Source: JBBDWK01 sp040902885 (GTDB taxonomy: Bacteria > Acidobacteriota > Terriglobia > Bryobacterales > Bryobacteraceae). From it: a DNA stretch of 64,000 nucleotides. The stretch's first letter is position 1, and each line of letters begins with the position of its first letter. Of this stretch, positions 40,240 through 47,847 are shown one piece after another. The stretch lies in NCBI GenBank assembly GCA_040902885.1, contig JBBDWK010000083.1:1-64000 (forward strand). The letters run 5' to 3'. The translations under genes and the position numbers were made by a program. The notes beneath the pieces are model-generated. The model was given only the letters and a program-made list of their open reading frames with translations, was not told where the DNA came from and did not search any database.

Positions 40240-40317
40240 CCGCTCCCTCTAGTCGCGGCTCTGTAACTGGCTGAACGCCCTGGTTGCCGATGCTGAGCCG
40301 CGACCAAAGGGAGCGGT
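40240..40317. repeat. Dispersed stem-loop repeat, copy 2
   Basis: It carries CGCTCCCT ... TCGCGGCTC on the left and GAGCCGCGACC ... AGGGAGCGG on the right, as in copies 1 and 3; the loop sequence differs. It sits inside the phage cluster and ends ten bases before the scaffold gene's stop. Confidence 0.85.
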
Positions 40318-40326
40318 CTTGCCCCT

Positions 40327-40890
40327 CTAGTCGAGACCCTGCTTGGCGACCCGCAGAATCTCCTGCCGCGCCCGCTCCATGTCTTCGCGGCTCATACCCG
40401 GCTTAATCTTTTCCAGGTCGATGCCGGAGCTCGCCTGAGGCGCCCGCTGCCCCGCGCTGATGCCGGAACCGCCTGAGATCCGGGCAGGCAGGAACTCCGG
40501 ATTGTCGGACACGAAGGTGGCCAGATAATCCTTCATAGAAACCTCTCCGCGGTCGCTTCGCGCCACCAGCCGTCCGTCCACCGCCCTGGAAATGTCCTCC
40601 TTCACCGCGCGAAAAGCGAGGTCGATCTTTGCCACGCCCAGGCGCTGCAGCTCGCTCCTGATCGTGGACGCTCTTTCCGCTTCGTCCGCAATCTGGCGGC
40701 TCCGCTGGTTTTCCTCCACCAGCTCGTTTACTCTCCGCTCCAGTTGCTCTCGCCGGCGCCGCTCCTCCTGCAGCTCGGCCTGATAAGCCGGCTCGTTCTT
40801 CGCTTGCTCCTTGCGGCTGAATTCCTCGATCGTCTGCCGGACTATCGAGGTAATGTCCGTCTGGCCCGTGTTGTTCCCCGTCTCGTCCAT
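40327..40890 (-). CDS. Scaffold-like coiled-coil protein
   Basis: From the ATG at 40890 (nine bases after the portal stop) the 187-residue product is highly charged. Its coiled coil runs roughly over residues 20-75 (EEFSRKEQAKNEPAYQAELQ; ERRVNELVEENQRSR), with a small helical C-terminus (GMSREDMERARQEILRVAKQG). Position between portal and coat and this composition are typical of internal scaffolding proteins that guide procapsid assembly and then leave. No protease motif is present. Confidence 0.65.
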   Translation of the reverse strand: MDETGNNTGQTDITSIVRQTIEEFSRKEQAKNEPAYQAELQEERRRREQLERRVNELVEENQRSRQIADEAERASTIRSELQRLGVAKIDLAFRAVKEDISRAVDGRLVARSDRGEVSMKDYLATFVSDNPEFLPARISGGSGISAGQRAPQASSGIDLEKIKPGMSREDMERARQEILRVAKQGLD

Positions 40891-40898
40891 AAGTTCTG

Positions 40899-42308
40899 TT
40901 ACGCTCCTGATTCTTCGAATGACTGATCGATCTCCGACGCGATCTGCGTCTTCAGCTCCTGCCTCGCGTCGCACAGATACTGGAGTGCCAGCTTCTTGTA
41001 AATCTGCTTCTGTAGTGTCGGGGACTGAATGCCGAAGTCCAACAGCTTTTTCGCGTCGTCCAGATCGGTGCTGAAATCGCCGATATCGAACTCATCCAAG
41101 CCGGAAACGTCTATCGTCAGACCGTCTTGACGGGCCACTTCGATCGCTCGCAGGACCTGTTTCATCGTGTCCTTCACGGCGTCTCCGTACGCTCGCAGCA
41201 CTTCCTGCGTAACGCTGAAATCGCGCTGCTTACTCACTCCCGACTGGCCTAGGTGAGAACTTTGGGTCCCCCCGGATTGCACCATCAAGTAGCAGACACG
41301 GTAGATCTCGTCTTTGAGCCGCACCAGATTCTCGGCCGCAATCTGGTATACCTTCCCCTCCGGCTCGGTCCAGCCAAAACGGTCTTCCGGTCCGAGCTGA
41401 ATGTAGTAAGATTCGCCTACCACCTGATTCCATTCCCGCTCCGAATAGATGACCGGCGTGGCGAAGAGCCCCATCGTCAGGGCCCAGGAAAGGGCGTTGG
41501 ACTTGTTGAAGTGTTCCAACTGCAGAAGCCCCGCCTTGTTGACCAGCCAAAGACCGTCGCTGACCGCCAGTTCGAAGACCGGCACCCGGCATTGCGATGC
41601 AAGACCGTGTCTGCCTTCGTCTTCCAGTTCTGCCTCGCGCTTCTCGTCGGCGCTGTCCACCTTCCGGTAGATTTTGTACTTCTCCCGGTCGTAGTAAATC
41701 CACCGGGTTTCCTTCTTCCACTCGGAGTCTCCAACCTGCGCCTGCCGGATGTGCGACGTTCTCAGCACAATCCAGTCCAGTCGCCCGTCGTCCCCGTAAG
41801 CCCAGTTGATGACCTCGTCTGGCCGATAATCCACCAGATAAGCTCTGGAGCGGCCGGTCGCTTCCTCCTCGGCACGGCTCCGCACCGGCGAGTTGACGCG
41901 GGGGAAATCCACGGCCACATAACTGCGCCCATAAATCAGCGTCTCGACCAGCCGCTGGCGAAAGAAGTCGCAAAGATTGGCGCCTTTGCGATTGCAGTCT
42001 TCGGCAAAGGAGTTGAAGAACGCCTTGGCGGCTGCATTGGGCCCTTCATAAGTAAGCACGGGTTCGCGCCGCAGCAGCGTGGCGGCATACCAGTCCACGA
42101 TCGAACCGATGTAGTTCTCGTAGAACACGCGGTTGAGCCGCTCGGAGTAAATCTCGCTTGGTTCTTTGTGCCGCTTTACCAGATACTGCGAAGCATTTAC
42201 TTTGAGCCGCTCGCCGCCCTGATATAGATCCAGATAGGTCGCCCACATCCTCTTCGATGCGGCGTACTGCGGATGTTCCCGATCGATTTCTATCATCCGG
42301 TTAGACAA
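40899..42308 (-). CDS. Phage portal protein
   Basis: The 469-residue protein has portal features: YENYIGSIVDWYAATLLRREPVLTYEG early, a long helical stem region, and a C-terminal crown (SGLDEFDIGDFSTDLDDAKKLLDFGIQSPTLQKQIYKKLALQYL). It is SPP1 gp6-like rather than lambda B-like. As a dodecameric ring it forms the DNA gate and docks the terminase. It overlaps the terminase gene by eight bases; the start may be TTG at 42308 or ATG at 42296. Confidence 0.8.
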   Translation of the reverse strand: MSNRMIEIDREHPQYAASKRMWATYLDLYQGGERLKVNASQYLVKRHKEPSEIYSERLNRVFYENYIGSIVDWYAATLLRREPVLTYEGPNAAAKAFFNSFAEDCNRKGANLCDFFRQRLVETLIYGRSYVAVDFPRVNSPVRSRAEEEATGRSRAYLVDYRPDEVINWAYGDDGRLDWIVLRTSHIRQAQVGDSEWKKETRWIYYDREKYKIYRKVDSADEKREAELEDEGRHGLASQCRVPVFELAVSDGLWLVNKAGLLQLEHFNKSNALSWALTMGLFATPVIYSEREWNQVVGESYYIQLGPEDRFGWTEPEGKVYQIAAENLVRLKDEIYRVCYLMVQSGGTQSSHLGQSGVSKQRDFSVTQEVLRAYGDAVKDTMKQVLRAIEVARQDGLTIDVSGLDEFDIGDFSTDLDDAKKLLDFGIQSPTLQKQIYKKLALQYLCDARQELKTQIASEIDQSFEESGA

Positions 42309-43602
42309 GGCGATTCCCCTTTTCGCCGACCTCTGCCACGGGTCGGCATTCCTGCCAGATCAAATAACCCAGCGCATCCGAGAGATGAGTCCGTCTGCGG
42401 TCCCGATCCTTGTCGATCAGGTTGCTGTCCTGCTTGTAAGCGACCTGCTCCATATCCTTCACCAATTCGCGGCACCTCGGATCCATGTATAGTTGCGCCT
42501 GGCCGCAGGCGTTGCCCAGTTTGCCGTTCATTACCGCGATCCGGTCGCGCACCTGGGGATTCGCTTTCGGAACGCGGTATTGAACGGGCGTCGAGGTCTT
42601 CACAAAGAACTCGCGGATCACCTGGAAGTCGGATGAACCGGAGGTGTTCATGCTAAAGCCAGAGGCGTCGCCGTAGACGACGAGGCCCGCGGAATGGCTT
42701 CCGAAACGCCGGTGAAACTCTTCGCACGCCTCGCTCGTACTCGCGTGGCGAAGCACGATTTCGTCCAGCACATGCACCGTTCCCCGCACGATCTGCGCGA
42801 TCACCGAGCTCATGGGATCCACGTTGAAATCCAGCGCCCACAGCAATGGGGCCGAGTCGTCCTTACTGAGGCTTCTAACGTTTTGATCTCGCCGGAAGGC
42901 GGAGTAGACTTGTCCGCCCTGCAGGTTGAGGTATTGGCCCAGCACTTCCTGCCGGTAGAACTTCTCGTCATAGCTGTGTTTCAATCGCTCATAGAAGTCC
43001 GGAACCTGCGCCAGGAGGTGCTTGTTTTCCTGCGGCTTCGCAAGGATCGTCTCGTACCCCGCGTGTTCTCCCGAGACGAACTTGTGGTAGACCCAGTCGT
43101 AGCCCTTCGGCGTCCACACCGCAAAGCCGCACAATCGCGTAGCCTTGGGGTCCCGCAGCCTGCCCTCCAGCCTGAGCCATGCCGGCTCCGGCGTGTAGGT
43201 CAGCTCGTCCATTCCGAACCAGGCCAGATTCGTGCCGCGCAAACGCTCAAAGTCCTCCATCGAGCGGCAAAGAATTCTTGACTGGGTGTCCCGCATGGTC
43301 AGCACGCTATCGGCTTTGTTGTAGTCGTAGGGAATCTTGTTCGAGTCCAGACTCTCGAATAACGCCATGAGCGTCGCATCCCGTAACATCGGATATGTCG
43401 GTGCGCCCAACAACCCGACTCTCCCGATGTTGATATAACTGAGTTTGATCGCCTCGTGGCATAGGGCTTGACTTTTCCCCGAGCCGATAGGTCCTGAGAA
43501 TCCTTTGAATCGTGCAGCACTGTCGTGAAATAGTTGTTGTGATTCCAGGGGCTTATAGGCTATTTTCCGGAACTGGACTTCTTGTCGACGGGATCTACCC
43601 AT
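42301..43602 (-). CDS. Terminase large subunit
   Basis: The 433-residue packaging motor has Walker A GPIGSGKS (residues 37-44), Walker B LAWFGMDEL (Asp132-Glu133) and the RNase H-like nuclease acids in LDFNVDP, VYGDASG and HLSDALGYLIW. All key residues are present, so the enzyme looks functional. It cuts concatemeric or chromosomal DNA and pumps it through the portal. It overlaps the small upstream gene by 43 bases. Confidence 0.9.
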   Translation of the reverse strand: MGRSRRQEVQFRKIAYKPLESQQLFHDSAARFKGFSGPIGSGKSQALCHEAIKLSYINIGRVGLLGAPTYPMLRDATLMALFESLDSNKIPYDYNKADSVLTMRDTQSRILCRSMEDFERLRGTNLAWFGMDELTYTPEPAWLRLEGRLRDPKATRLCGFAVWTPKGYDWVYHKFVSGEHAGYETILAKPQENKHLLAQVPDFYERLKHSYDEKFYRQEVLGQYLNLQGGQVYSAFRRDQNVRSLSKDDSAPLLWALDFNVDPMSSVIAQIVRGTVHVLDEIVLRHASTSEACEEFHRRFGSHSAGLVVYGDASGFSMNTSGSSDFQVIREFFVKTSTPVQYRVPKANPQVRDRIAVMNGKLGNACGQAQLYMDPRCRELVKDMEQVAYKQDSNLIDKDRDRRRTHLSDALGYLIWQECRPVAEVGEKGNRLV

Positions 43603-43811
43603 GTAATCTTAATCTCTCGCGGTTGATCCGCTTCCAACTCCTTCTGCACTTGCAGAAGCCGGATAAAGTCGCCGATCGACGCTTTCATTTCATCCGATGC
43701 CAGCTTCTCTTCAATTCTGAGAATCGCCTGCTCGATCAACTCCGCCTTGCTCTTGCGGCCCGGTTTCTTCTCGGGATCGGCCTTCCGAGTCTTCCTGCCG
43801 CCCTTGACCAT
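43560..43811 (-). CDS. Possible small terminase subunit, 83 aa
   Basis: A basic N-terminus (MVKGGRKTRKADPEKKPGRK) is followed by a helical segment (LIEQAILRIEEKLASDEMKASIGDFIRLLQVQKELE) and the tail EIKITWVDP. It is the first gene of the cluster and overlaps the large terminase, where TerS normally lies. It is shorter than most TerS proteins and has no clear helix-turn-helix, so recognition of a specific pac site is doubtful. AGGAG lies five bases before the ATG. The 216 bases upstream hold no gene. Confidence 0.55.
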   Translation of the reverse strand: MVKGGRKTRKADPEKKPGRKSKAELIEQAILRIEEKLASDEMKASIGDFIRLLQVQKELEADQPREIKITWVDPVDKKSSSGK

Positions 43812-44027
43812 TTCCGCTCCTGAGCATGAGTTGTGAAAGGCTTGAATGAAGGCGCTCGGACCTCATTTCTGATCCAACGGTAGCACTCGCCTTCCGCGGC
43901 CGGACAAGCGCGCGGGTCTATGTCGCTGAAAATGCAAGGCGAAAAATCTAACCAAAAATGTGATGGGAAAAACAGCCGCAATCGGAGCGGTTACAGAAGG
44001 GGTAAACCATCGGACAGAAAGACTATC

Positions 44028-44999
44028 TTACCGTGCGCCGTCGGTAACGCTTCGCTTTTTGCGTGAGCGAATCTCGCGCACTGCGTAGATCCGCCGGTCC
44101 TGAGTCTCAAAGTAGGTTCGGATCATCACTTCACCGAGCAACCCCGTGCTGAACATCATCAACCCGGCCAGAAGCAGCAAACCGCCCGCGATCATGAGGG
44201 GCCCGTGCTCTATGACGATCTCGTTCCCCATGAGCTTGTAGATTGCGAGATACGTCAGGATGATGCCGCCGAGCGTCGTGCCCAGCAGGCCCAGACTGCC
44301 GAAGAAGTGCATCGGCCGGGTGAAGTACCTCAGCAGAAACTTGATCGTCAGGATGTCGAACATCACCTTGAAGGTCCGGCTCAGACCGTAGTGAGAGTCC
44401 CCTTTTAAACGAGGCGTATTCCGGATCGGCACCTCGACCACCCGCGCTCCGTAAAAGCTGGCCAGGGCCGGAATGAAGCGATGCATCTCGCCATAGAGAT
44501 GCACGTCCTTCAACACCTCCGCCCGATATGCCTTGAAGGTGGTTCCGAAGTCGCGCAGCTCCACTCCCGACGCCTTGGCCATCAGCCAATTCGCGATTCG
44601 GGACGGAATCTTTCGCGTAAGAGCGTTATCCAACCGCTCCTTGCGCCACCCGCTGGCGATATCGAAGCCCTCATCGATCTTCTGGAGTAATGCCGGAATA
44701 TCTTCCGGCGCGTGCTGCAGGTCGCCATCCATGGCGATCACCACGCGGCCCTCGGCCTCGTCGAACCCTGCCGCCAGCGCGGCGGTCTGCCCGAAATTGC
44801 GCCGCAGCCGGATCACTTTCAGCCGGTGGTCCGTTTCCACCAGGTTGGACAACAGCTCGAAGCTGCGATCCGTGGAAGCGTCGTCGACAAACAATATCTC
44901 GTATGGCCGGCCGACGCTTTGCAGCACCGCAGTCAGACGGTCATAGAGGGGCAGAATCGAGGGCTCCTCATTGTGAATCGGAATTACGACGGATAGCAT
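44028..44999 (-). CDS. Polyprenyl-phosphate glycosyltransferase (GT2, DPM1/ArnC-like)
   Basis: The GT-A domain has LSVVIPIHNEEPSI, the DDAST and AMDGDLQH metal-site motifs, and a GWRKER ... R.P.R...W.....SG segment typical of enzymes that charge undecaprenyl phosphate. Two C-terminal membrane helices follow (GSLGLLGTTLGGIILTYLAI; LMIAGGLLLLAGLMMF). Such enzymes make membrane-bound sugar donors for glycan or protein modification. The start is the M of MLSVVIP; an upstream ATG would add eleven charged residues. Confidence 0.85.
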   Translation of the reverse strand: MLSVVIPIHNEEPSILPLYDRLTAVLQSVGRPYEILFVDDASTDRSFELLSNLVETDHRLKVIRLRRNFGQTAALAAGFDEAEGRVVIAMDGDLQHAPEDIPALLQKIDEGFDIASGWRKERLDNALTRKIPSRIANWLMAKASGVELRDFGTTFKAYRAEVLKDVHLYGEMHRFIPALASFYGARVVEVPIRNTPRLKGDSHYGLSRTFKVMFDILTIKFLLRYFTRPMHFFGSLGLLGTTLGGIILTYLAIYKLMGNEIVIEHGPLMIAGGLLLLAGLMMFSTGLLGEVMIRTYFETQDRRIYAVREIRSRKKRSVTDGAR

Positions 45000-45072
45000 G
45001 GCGGCAAGCTTAAGTTTATCATCCCGCTGCAAAGTGGGCTGCCTTGGTGCATGCCCGCGTTATGATGGAGCG

Positions 45073-46311
45073 ATGTCACCGGTTCCCGTCAACCAGCAGC
45101 AGGCTCTCGTGGAGCGGCTCATGCAAGCCTGTGGTGGCGCCTACAGCCCCGCCGCCCGGCGCAAGTACTTCATCTCTGGCCCTCAGTGGGCCGCCGCATA
45201 CCGGGGGCAGGCCCTTTTCCATGCACCGACCCGTAGCGAAGTCGGCTTCGAAGAGGTAATTCGCCGGTACGCCGCAATTGGCATCGGCTATTGGACTACT
45301 CATGACACCGATGTGCTGCCAACGGAGATCCTGGGGACGGACCGGCAGTGGGAAATCGTCGATCGTATCAATCGTTGCTTGCGCGAGCACGATGTCAAGT
45401 GCTCCATGGTCACCACTGAAACCTTCTATCACGCCGTCTGGGCGGGCGGTCCGGCAGCCGAATCCCCCGAAGTGCGGAGCTATGCCGCCTTCCGCGTCAG
45501 CAACACGGTGCGTATCGGACATGAGCTCGGCGCGAGCTTTGCCGTCTACTGGCCCGGTTCGCTCGGCTACTACGTTCAAGGCGCTATTGACGAAACGCAG
45601 ACCTTGCGCTGGTACGCCGAGACTCTCGACGCCGCTTGCGAAACGGATATCGCGGTGGCCCTCCAGAAGGGTCGGCCCACACTGAAGCACTGCATGGAGG
45701 CGAAGCCCTTTGAGCCGCAAGCCGAGATCCTCCTTCCCACCAGCGACGCCATGCTGGCTTTTATCTCTTCCGGTCTGCTCAAACACCCGGAGATGGTCGG
45801 CCTCAACCCCGAGTATCTGCACGAGCTCATGTGGGGCGCCGCACCGCGAGCCGCCCTCGCGCGCGCCCTCCTGGCAGGCAAGCTCTGGCACTTCGACATC
45901 AACGACGGATATCGTCTCAAGCACGACGTGGACATCGCCGTCGGCCTGGTCAATCCGCTCGATTGGCTCAATGTGCTCGTGCTGCTCCGAAGTCACGGCT
46001 ACAACGGCCCGTTCAATCTCGACTACAAACCGCCGCGCACCACCAGCAATCACGGAGTCTTCGCGGTCAGCTTCCCCTCCGCCGTCGATCGCTTCATCAC
46101 CTTGTGGGAGATGGCCGGCGAGGTGATCTCGGACCCCATCGTCTCCGAAGCCGTTGAAGCACTCAAAGCCGGCGCTGGGCTTCCCCCGGATGCCGGCGCG
46201 GAGGCCATAGCCGCCGCGCATCGCGATCTGCTGTCCTTACACGAGCTGATAGCCCATCGTCTGGTTCAGATCCTTCTCGGGCTGCATCGTGGACGAACCT
46301 ACTCGGTATGA
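45073..46311 (+). CDS. Xylose-isomerase-like TIM-barrel sugar isomerase
   Basis: The 412-residue protein shows xylose isomerase-type active-site blocks: the catalytic His region WTTHDTDV, the metal ligands in CMEAKPFEP and GLNPEYLHE, KLWHFDINDGYRLKHDVDIAVG, and the last metal Asp in FNLDYKP. It probably interconverts an aldose and a ketose with Mg2+ or Mn2+. The blocks deviate from XylA (for instance DINDG for DLN.Q), so the true substrate may differ. The ATG at 45073 has GGAG unusually close; upstream codons are out of frame. Confidence 0.75.
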   Translation: MSPVPVNQQQALVERLMQACGGAYSPAARRKYFISGPQWAAAYRGQALFHAPTRSEVGFEEVIRRYAAIGIGYWTTHDTDVLPTEILGTDRQWEIVDRINRCLREHDVKCSMVTTETFYHAVWAGGPAAESPEVRSYAAFRVSNTVRIGHELGASFAVYWPGSLGYYVQGAIDETQTLRWYAETLDAACETDIAVALQKGRPTLKHCMEAKPFEPQAEILLPTSDAMLAFISSGLLKHPEMVGLNPEYLHELMWGAAPRAALARALLAGKLWHFDINDGYRLKHDVDIAVGLVNPLDWLNVLVLLRSHGYNGPFNLDYKPPRTTSNHGVFAVSFPSAVDRFITLWEMAGEVISDPIVSEAVEALKAGAGLPPDAGAEAIAAAHRDLLSLHELIAHRLVQILLGLHRGRTYSV

Positions 46312-46337
46312 GGCGGGCGTTGTAGGAGAATGGCATC

Positions 46338-46553
46338 ATGAGCCTCGGACGAATTCTGATCCTGATGGGCTTGATGCTGGTGGTTGTCGGGGTGCTCTTT
46401 ATCCTGGGCGAAAGATCTCCGATTCGGTTCGGCCGTCTTCCCGGGGACATTGTGATTCGCGGGAGAAACTCCGTCTTCTATTTCCCGCTCGTCACCAGCA
46501 TCCTGTTGAGTATCCTCTTGTCTTTTCTTCTGTGGATCTTCACCCGGCGTTAG
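46338..46553 (+). CDS. DUF2905-family small membrane protein, 71 aa
   Basis: Two membrane segments (ILILMGLMLVVVGVLFIL; FPLVTSILLSILLSFLLWIF) flank the family signature GRLPGDIVIRGRN.VFYFP. DUF2905 proteins are short inner-membrane proteins of unknown function, often near signal peptidase or DNA-repair genes. It ends exactly one base before the convergent signal peptidase gene. Confidence 0.85.
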   Translation: MSLGRILILMGLMLVVVGVLFILGERSPIRFGRLPGDIVIRGRNSVFYFPLVTSILLSILLSFLLWIFTRR

Positions 46554-47117
46554 CTACCGCAGCCGGCCCATCTTCTCTAGGGGCCAGTAGACAAAGACTG
46601 CTTTTCCATAGATGAAGTCGCGAGCCACTGTTCCCCACGCGCGGCTGTCGTTCGAAGAAGTGCGGTGATCCCCGAGCACGAAATACTCCCCCCCCGGAAC
46701 GCGCATCGGCGGTTCGGACTGGCTGTCCCGATAATCCTCCGGAACGTACGGCTCGGCCAGCTCCCGGTCGTTAACCAGCACCCGTCCTTCGCGAATCTCC
46801 ACTACGTCCCCGGGGAGTCCGATCACCCGTTTGATGTAGGATTTAGTCCGGTCCCGCGGAAACCAGAACACCACCAGATCGCCGCGCTCTATGCTGCCGA
46901 TCCCGAATCGGTAGGTAAACTTGTTTATGAAGATGCGTTCCTGGTCGGTGAGCGACGGCATCATGCTGGTGCCTTCCACCTTCACCGGCTGGTAGATGAA
47001 GACGATCAGGATGACCGCGATCACCACCGAGAGGCCAAGGTCCCTCATCCAGTAAAAAACGGCCGCCGCGGAACGACCGGCCGGGGATTTCTCCGATGGC
47101 TCGATTTCGTACGGCAT
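46554..47117 (-). CDS. lepB: Signal peptidase I
   Basis: The 187-residue enzyme has one N-terminal membrane anchor (LGLSVVIAVILIVFIYQPVKV), the nucleophile Ser in GTSMMPSL, the general base Lys in YIKRVIGLPGD and the late box GEYFVLGDHRTSSNDSR. It cleaves signal peptides of exported proteins at the outer face of the membrane. It is of short length and complete. Confidence 0.92.
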   Translation of the reverse strand: MPYEIEPSEKSPAGRSAAAVFYWMRDLGLSVVIAVILIVFIYQPVKVEGTSMMPSLTDQERIFINKFTYRFGIGSIERGDLVVFWFPRDRTKSYIKRVIGLPGDVVEIREGRVLVNDRELAEPYVPEDYRDSQSEPPMRVPGGEYFVLGDHRTSSNDSRAWGTVARDFIYGKAVFVYWPLEKMGRLR

Positions 47118-47148
47118 AGGTTACGACAGCTAAGAGATTATACTCACG

Positions 47149-47847
47149 ATGGCCAACACCCCGGCAAGAGCGGTTCTGATTATCCCGGCGCTCAACGAAG
47201 AACCCGCCATCGCCAGAACATTGGACGCGGTTCCCAGAGAGCTGTACCGCGAAATCATCGTGGCCGACAATGGCTCCCGCGACCGCACCGCCGAAATTGC
47301 GCGAGCACATGGCGCGACGGTGGTACATGAACCGGACCGTGGATACGGCGCCGCCTGCCTTCGCGCCATCGCCGCGGCTCCCCCGGGCATTGAGGCCGTT
47401 GTTTTCATGGATGCCGATTCCAGCGACAATCCGGCCGAAGCCGCGATCCTCCTGGAACCTATCTTGAGTGGACGCGCCGATCTCGTGCTCGGTTCCCGCA
47501 CGCTCGGCAGTGCCGAAAAGGGATCGCTCCAGCCGCACCAGAAGCTGGGAAATCTCCTGGCGACACTCCTGATCCGCCTCATCTACGGCCACCGCTACAC
47601 GGATCTCGGTCCGTTCCGGGCCATTCGCGCCGAGTGTCTCCATCGCTTGGGCATGCGTGACCGGAACTACGGATGGACGGTCGAAATGCAGATCAAAGCC
47701 GTCCAGCGAAAACTGCGTGTGTTGGAAGTTCCGGTCGGTTATCGCCGCCGGATCGGCGTCAGCAAAGTTTCGGGCAACCTCAAGGCCAGCACATTGGCGG
47801 GCATCAAGATTATCTGGTTGGTGCTCCGTCTGTCGTGGCCGTCTTGA
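47149..47847 (+). CDS. Glycosyltransferase family 2, soluble
   Basis: The 232-residue GT-A protein has VLIIPALNEEPAIARTL, ADNGSRDRTAEIA, VFMDADSSDNP and the late YTDLGPFRAIR ... YGWTVEMQIKA ... EVPVGYRRRIG.SKVSG block typical of dolichol-phosphate-mannose-synthase-like enzymes in bacteria. It lacks the membrane helices of the neighbour at 44028. The acceptor is unknown. Its 3' end overlaps the convergent DUF885 gene by 38 bases. Confidence 0.8.
   Translation: MANTPARAVLIIPALNEEPAIARTLDAVPRELYREIIVADNGSRDRTAEIARAHGATVVHEPDRGYGAACLRAIAAAPPGIEAVVFMDADSSDNPAEAAILLEPILSGRADLVLGSRTLGSAEKGSLQPHQKLGNLLATLLIRLIYGHRYTDLGPFRAIRAECLHRLGMRDRNYGWTVEMQIKAVQRKLRVLEVPVGYRRRIGVSKVSGNLKASTLAGIKIIWLVLRLSWPS

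Larger units (their letters stand above)
26957..43811 (-). mobile_element. Phage structural cluster without mobility or lysis genes (GTA-like or reduced prophage)
   Basis: Fourteen minus-strand genes in the canonical order of a long non-contractile-tailed phage run from a small terminase-like protein to the tail tip. Packaging, head, connector and tail genes look intact, with short gaps or overlaps. There is no integrase, excisionase, repressor, replication, holin or endolysin gene in the cluster or at its borders, and no tRNA or direct repeat that could be an att site. A host-type dispersed repeat lies between the coat and scaffold genes, which suggests long residence. The boundaries are those of the first and last phage-type genes, not of a demonstrated element. 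Confidence 0.75.

Noticed and set aside
43736..43981. Extra 81-codon gene upstream of the small terminase gene
   Set aside because: It overlaps the better supported small gene in another frame, has no Shine-Dalgarno and has a low-complexity basic end.
26900..44030. Integrase, att repeats or tRNA target at the borders of the phage cluster
   Set aside because: Both flanks were read; neighbours are an ABC ATPase and a glycosyltransferase, and no matching direct repeats were seen.
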